Assembly: GCF_050389775.1 (NCBI RefSeq)
Contig: NZ_CP177144.1
Coordinates: 62,001 to 126,000 of the forward strand
Reading direction: 5' to 3'
DNA: 64,000 nt
Source of the DNA: Marinibacterium sp050389775
GTDB lineage: Bacteria; Pseudomonadota; Alphaproteobacteria; Rhodobacterales; Rhodobacteraceae
Notes under the pieces: model-generated
What the model was told of the DNA's origin: nothing
The model's database searches: none
What the model saw: only the letters and a program-made list of their open reading frames with translations
Shown: in pieces, positions 60,246 through 64,000 of the stretch
Position numbering within the stretch: the first letter of the stretch is position 1
How the letters are laid out: the number at the start of each line of letters is the position of its first letter
Position numbers and translations under genes: made by a program

Positions 60246-61298
60246 TTGCGTGACGAAAGCTCGAGCATCGGCCAGGGCCTTCTGGACTGGTACGACATCC
60301 ATGCCCGCGACCTGCCCTGGCGGGTCGGCCCGGCGCAAAGGGCGGCCGGGGTGCGGCCGGATCCCTACCGGGTCTGGCTGTCGGAAATCATGCTGCAACA
60401 GACGACCGTGGCCGCCGTGAAGGACTATTTCACGCGGTTCACCCTGCTGTGGCCCGAGGTCGGCGCGCTGGCGGCGGCCGAAGATGCCCGGGTCATGGGG
60501 GAATGGGCCGGACTGGGCTATTACGCCCGGGCGCGCAACCTGCTGAAATGTGCCCGGGCCGTGGTGGCCGATCACGGCGGGCGGTTCCCCGACGATCCGG
60601 CGGCCCTGCTGGCCCTGCCCGGCATCGGGCCCTACACGGCGGCGGCGATCTCGGCCATTGCCTTCGACCTGCCCGAGGTGGTGATGGACGGCAATGTCGA
60701 ACGGGTCATGGCCCGGCTCTTCGACATCCACGATCCGCTGCCCGGATCGAAACCGCTGCTCAAGGCCCGGGCGGCCGAGCTGACGCCGCAGGCAAGGCCG
60801 GGCGATCACGCCCAGGCCGTGATGGACCTGGGCGCCACGATCTGCACGCCGCGCAGCCCGGCCTGCGGCATCTGCCCGCTGCGCGCCCCCTGCCTGGCCC
60901 ACGAGCGGGGCACGGCCGATGCGCTGCCGGCGAAGACGCCCAAGAAGGCCAAGCCGGTGCGCCGGGGGTATCTTTACATCGGCCGGCGGGCCGATGGCGC
61001 GCTGCTGGTCGAAACCCGACCCGACAAGGGGCTGCTGGGCGGCATGCTGGGCTTTCCCGGTTCGGACTGGACCGAAGCCCCGGCGCCCGCCCCGCCGATC
61101 GCCGCCGACTGGCGGCCGCTGGGCGCCGAGGTGCGCCATACCTTCACCCATTTCCACCTGGTGCTGACCGTGCTCTGCGCCGACCTGCCCGCCGGGGCCG
61201 CGCCGAACCGGGGCTGGTTCTTCTCGCGGCACGAGTTCCGGCCGTCGGACCTGCCGACGGTCATGCGCAAGGCCTTCGACCTGTACCGCAAGGGGTGA
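60246..61298 (+). CDS. mutY: A/G-specific adenine glycosylase
   Basis: This is a 350-residue DNA repair enzyme removing A opposite 8-oxoG. TTG start at 60246 is supported by AGGAGGG 8 nt before it. Motifs are SEIMLQQTTV (Glu47), HhH GIGPYTAAAIS, catalytic Asp in VMDGNVERV, and the Fe-S ligands ACGICPLRAPC with CTPRS (about 200-217). A C-terminal NUDIX-like 8-oxoG domain follows (FTHFHL). Confidence 0.95.
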   Translation: MRDESSSIGQGLLDWYDIHARDLPWRVGPAQRAAGVRPDPYRVWLSEIMLQQTTVAAVKDYFTRFTLLWPEVGALAAAEDARVMGEWAGLGYYARARNLLKCARAVVADHGGRFPDDPAALLALPGIGPYTAAAISAIAFDLPEVVMDGNVERVMARLFDIHDPLPGSKPLLKARAAELTPQARPGDHAQAVMDLGATICTPRSPACGICPLRAPCLAHERGTADALPAKTPKKAKPVRRGYLYIGRRADGALLVETRPDKGLLGGMLGFPGSDWTEAPAPAPPIAADWRPLGAEVRHTFTHFHLVLTVLCADLPAGAAPNRGWFFSRHEFRPSDLPTVMRKAFDLYRKG

Positions 61299-61720
61299 TC
61301 CGGGCGGGGGCGTTGCGGGCCGAACATCGCGAACCAAGTTCCTCCGGCCTTGTGTCGGGGCCGGGCATGGCGGGCCGGGGTGGGCTCTTGACCCGCAAGC
61401 CGTCCCGCGCCGGGTTGGACAGGGTGGGAGGCCCGACATGCCCGGCACCCCCGCCTGCCTGCCGCCGCCGCCCGGTCATCGGTTCAAGGCCCGTCATTTG
61501 CGCCCGGCCCCGACGCTCGGCCGCCACACTTGCACCCGGCCCCACCCTTTGCCTGTCGCTCGCCCCCAGCCAACGGCGCTTGCCTGCCGCTCTCCCGACA
61601 GTCTCCCGGCCCCATCGCCCCGGTCACAACGCGACGTCCTGTCCCCCTGCCGGGCCGTTTCGCCCCCTTGGTCCCCGGCCCGAAACCGCGTTACACTCCG
61701 GCGCAAACCGGAGCCGGCGC
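61299..61720. repeat. Gene-free spacer with a weak ~31-bp tandem pattern
   Basis: 422 bp between mutY and the alkB-type gene. TTTGCGCCCGGCCCCGACGC (61497) and CTTGCACCCGGCCCC (61529) are 32 bp apart. GCCTGTCGCTC (61551) and GCCTGCCGCTC (61582) are 31 bp apart. The pattern is diverged and not coding. Only the last 40 bp hold the ribosome site for the next gene. Confidence 0.55.
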
Positions 61721-62923
61721 ATGACCACCCCCCGACAACAGACCGAACCGGACGGCGCCGAGGCCCCTGCCCGGCCGGCCCGCCCCGCCTATCTCGCCCC
61801 CGACCGCCTGGCCAGCCTACGCCATGCCGCGCCGTTCTGGGTGTCCTTCCTGCTGCCCCCACTGGCCATCGTCGCCGCGATCCACGGCGGCTGGACCCTG
61901 GCCCTGCTGCCGGCCTCGACCTGGTGGCTGTTCTGGGGGCTGGACCTGGCCACCGGCCTGGAAAAGGCCAATGCCGACCCCCAGACCCCCGACGACCAGC
62001 TGACGGCCTATCGCCTGATCACCGCGCTCTGGGTGCCCGTGCAATGTGTCACGCTCTTCGCCCTGATCTACTACGCCACCCACAGCGACCACCTGAGCGG
62101 AGGCGAAAAGGCCTGGCTGTTCTTCGGCGTGGGCATCCTGACCGGCACCATCGGCATCAATTATTCCCACGAGCTGATGCACCAGTCCAACCGGCTGGAA
62201 CGCAACCTGGCCGACCTGCTGCTGGCCATGGTGCTCTATTCCCATTTCCGCTCGGAACATCTGCTGGTGCATCACCGCTACGTGGCCACCCCGCGCGATG
62301 CCGTCACCGCGCGCTACAACGAAGGCTTCCACCGCTATTTCCCCCGGGTGCTGGCCGAATGCCCGGGCTCGGCCTTTGCCGCCGAACGGGCCATGCTGGC
62401 CCGGCGCAAGCTGCCCTGGCACCACCGGTCCAACCCGTACTGGCGCTATGCCGCCCTGCAAGGCGCGATGCTGGCCCTGGCCTTCGGGCTGGGTGGCTGG
62501 GCCGGGCTGGGCCTGTTCCTGCTGCAGGCCTTCGTCGCGATCTGGCAGCTGGAACTGGTCAATTACGTCGAACATTACGGGCTGACCCGCCGCCACCTGG
62601 GCGACGGGCGCTATGAACATGTCAAACCTCACCATTCCTGGAACTCGGCGCGCAAGGCCTCGAACTGGCTGCTGATCAACCTGCAGCGCCATTCCGATCA
62701 CCATTACCGGCCAGACCGGCGGTTTCCCCTGTTGCAGACCTATGACGAGGACGAGGCCCCGCAGCTGCCCCATGGCTACCCGGTGATGACCGTCGCGGCG
62801 ATGATCCCCCCGGTCTGGCGGCGGGTGATGAACCCCCGCGTGCGGGACTGGCGGCGGCGGCATTATCCCGACATCGAGGACTGGAAGCCCTACTACAAGG
62901 GCGGCCTGCCCCTGCCCCGCTAG
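61721..62923 (+). CDS. alkB: AlkB-type alkane 1-monooxygenase/membrane di-iron hydroxylase
   Basis: This 400-residue membrane protein has several transmembrane segments and all four AlkB histidine motifs: HELMH (about 151-155), EHLLVHH, NYVEHYGL and LQRHSDHH. The NYxEHYG motif separates AlkB from generic desaturases. It hydroxylates terminal C-H bonds of medium-chain alkanes or similar chains and needs rubredoxin. No rubredoxin, reductase or alkS is in the window. An aldehyde dehydrogenase is on the opposite strand close by. ATG 61721 follows GGAG. Confidence 0.88.
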   Translation: MTTPRQQTEPDGAEAPARPARPAYLAPDRLASLRHAAPFWVSFLLPPLAIVAAIHGGWTLALLPASTWWLFWGLDLATGLEKANADPQTPDDQLTAYRLITALWVPVQCVTLFALIYYATHSDHLSGGEKAWLFFGVGILTGTIGINYSHELMHQSNRLERNLADLLLAMVLYSHFRSEHLLVHHRYVATPRDAVTARYNEGFHRYFPRVLAECPGSAFAAERAMLARRKLPWHHRSNPYWRYAALQGAMLALAFGLGGWAGLGLFLLQAFVAIWQLELVNYVEHYGLTRRHLGDGRYEHVKPHHSWNSARKASNWLLINLQRHSDHHYRPDRRFPLLQTYDEDEAPQLPHGYPVMTVAAMIPPVWRRVMNPRVRDWRRRHYPDIEDWKPYYKGGLPLPR

Positions 62924-62950
62924 GCCTTCTCGGGCCGGGTCCCGACGATG

Positions 62951-63185
62951 CGGGGCGGGGTCGACAAGGCGGGGCGGGGTCGACAAGCCCGGACCGATCA
63001 AGCGGAGCGGCACCGTTGATTTGCCCGGTGTCACCGCGCCAAGGCAGGGTCGACGGGCCAGGGCGGCATCAACAAACCTGAGCAGGATCGCCAGGCCACG
63101 GCAAGGTCGATGCCCAGGAGCGGACCGATGAGCCAGGACCTTGGCGTTGCGCAGGACCGTTGGGACAGGGCGGGGCCGATGGGCA
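62951..63185. repeat. Diverged ~19-bp tandem repeat in gene-free spacer
   Basis: Two near-identical GGGGCGGGGTCGACAAG copies (62952, 62971; step 19) are followed by degenerate TCGA/ATCAA-containing units near 62996, 63016, 63031, 63050, 63068, 63087, 63107 and 63126. The steps are mostly 18-20 bp. The spacer lies between the convergent alkB-type and aldehyde dehydrogenase genes. The remaining bases to 63288 show no gene. Confidence 0.7.
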
Positions 63186-63288
63186 AAGCCGGCGCAACGG
63201 ACCACGCCACATGCCGCGCGGCCCGACCTCGGCGCGAGATCGGGCCGTGTCCGGCCGGCCAGGACGGCCGGCCAAACGGATCACGTCA

Positions 63289-64000
63289 TCAGATCGGGTA
63301 ATGCAGCGGGCCGTCCTGCAGGGTGATCCAGCGCAGCTCGGTGAATTCCTCGATGCCCCAGGTCCCGCCGAACCGGCCATAGCCGCTGGCCTTGACCCCG
63401 CCAAAGGGCATCTGGGCCTCGTCGTGGACCGTCGGCCCGTTGACATGGCAGATCCCGCTCTCGATGCGCCGGGCCACGTCCAGCGCGGCCATCACGTCAC
63501 GCCCGAACACCGCCGAAGACAGGCCGAACTCGCTTTCGTTGGCGATCCGCACGGCCTCGTCGACCGATCCGGCCCGGATGATCGCGGCCACCGGGCCAAA
63601 GCTCTCCTCGGCATAAAGCCGCATGTCCGGGGTGACGTGATCGAGCGCCGCTGCATTCAGGATCGTGCCGGCACCGCCGCCGCCGATCAGCGTCGCGCCC
63701 TTGTCCACCGCATCGGCGATCAGCTCGCGCACCCGGTCGGCCGCCGGCACATTGACCAGCGACCCCAGCGGCGCCGCGCCCTCGCGCGGGTCCCCGGCCG
63801 GCAGGCTGGCCACCTTGGCCGCAAAGGCCTCGGCAAAGGCATCGCCCGCCGCGCCGACGGTGATGATCCGCTCGGTCGACATGCAGATCTGGCCCTGGTT
63901 CATGTAGGCCCCGAACCCGGCCGCCGCGACGGCTGCGTCGATGTCGGCATCCTCCAGCACGATCATCGGCGCCTTGCCCCCGAGTTCCAGCAGCGCCGGT
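63289..64000 (-). CDS. Aldehyde dehydrogenase, C-terminal part (N-terminus outside window)
   Basis: The last 236 residues of an ALDH are visible; the frame continues to the right edge with PALLELGGKAPMIV, which includes the catalytic Glu motif. The catalytic Cys is in NQGQICMSTERI, then FGGVKASGYGRFGGTWGIEE and the end LRWITLQDGPLHYPI, typical of vanillin/salicylaldehyde-type dehydrogenases. It oxidises an aromatic or aliphatic aldehyde with NAD(P). Because it is near alkB, an aldehyde from alkane oxidation could be a substrate, but the two genes are on opposite strands. Confidence 0.88.
   Translation of the reverse strand, partial: PALLELGGKAPMIVLEDADIDAAVAAAGFGAYMNQGQICMSTERIITVGAAGDAFAEAFAAKVASLPAGDPREGAAPLGSLVNVPAADRVRELIADAVDKGATLIGGGGAGTILNAAALDHVTPDMRLYAEESFGPVAAIIRAGSVDEAVRIANESEFGLSSAVFGRDVMAALDVARRIESGICHVNGPTVHDEAQMPFGGVKASGYGRFGGTWGIEEFTELRWITLQDGPLHYPI

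Overview
The window is a very GC-rich (roughly 70 percent by eye) chromosomal segment of an alphaproteobacterium. It is almost certainly a member of the Rhodobacteraceae (Rhodobacterales). Four observations support this. Two porins begin their mature part with QVSFSGYGRFGLGY. There are conserved gene orders DUF3576-leuS-lptE-holA and pmbA-cysQ-DUF4170-waaA-lpxK. DUF2125, TIGR03862 and CenR-type proteins are present. A 29-bp GAAAGAAGC-type intergenic repeat recurs. No tRNA, rRNA, CRISPR array, transposase, integrase or prophage was seen, so this reads as core chromosome with a few accessory genes.

Layout. 1-7.2 kb: an electrophile/quinone-type operon (TetR regulator, SDR, ABM monooxygenase) with a palindromic operator, a secreted tannase-family esterase, a GT4 glycosyltransferase, a 1-Cys peroxiredoxin and an aldehyde dehydrogenase. 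7.2-9.4 kb: an orphan PAAR spike protein and an unrecognised 397-residue protein. 9.5-14.2 kb: RluA, a lipoate ligase, an M20 amidohydrolase, a GFA protein and a LysE exporter. 14.6-18.2 kb: a STAS antagonist and an HATPase anti-sigma kinase separated by two perfect microsatellites, then gamma-glutamyltransferase. 18.3-29.2 kb: hspQ, a lysozyme-like lipoprotein, a sulfotransferase, lolA, ftsK, an aminotransferase, an amidase and a ubiH-like hydroxylase. 29.3-38.7 kb: Trm112-LON-CnoX operon, alaE, small lipoprotein, GNAT, xthA, a PLP decarboxylase, cenR, ribA-ykuD and a YggS protein. 39.2-42.8 kb: two paralogous porins. 42.3-47.7 kb: DUF3576-leuS-lptE-holA and a GST. 47.7-52.1 kb: flavoprotein, HNH protein, crotonase and DUF2125. 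52.6-57.7 kb: pmbA, cysQ, DUF4170, waaA, lpxK (lipid A/Kdo block). 57.8-60.2 kb: DUF721-DsbA-CoA transferase operon. 60.2-64.0 kb: mutY, an AlkB-type hydroxylase and the C-terminal part of an aldehyde dehydrogenase.

Envelope biogenesis is the main theme: lolA, lptE, waaA, lpxK, porins, L,D-transpeptidase, the lysozyme-like lipoprotein, CenR and possibly the sRNA candidate next to cenR.

The most unusual feature is in the spacers. Many long gene-free spacers are built of tandem repeats, each with its own unit length (about 19, 24, 25-26, 31, 32, 37 and 94 bp, all diverged). One spacer carries perfect 6-bp (16.5 copies) and 5-bp (11 copies) arrays between the partner-switch genes. A change of one pentamer would fuse an upstream frame to the anti-sigma kinase, which suggests a possible phase-variable switch. 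A second dispersed family, often paired as an inverted repeat, sits mostly between convergent genes.
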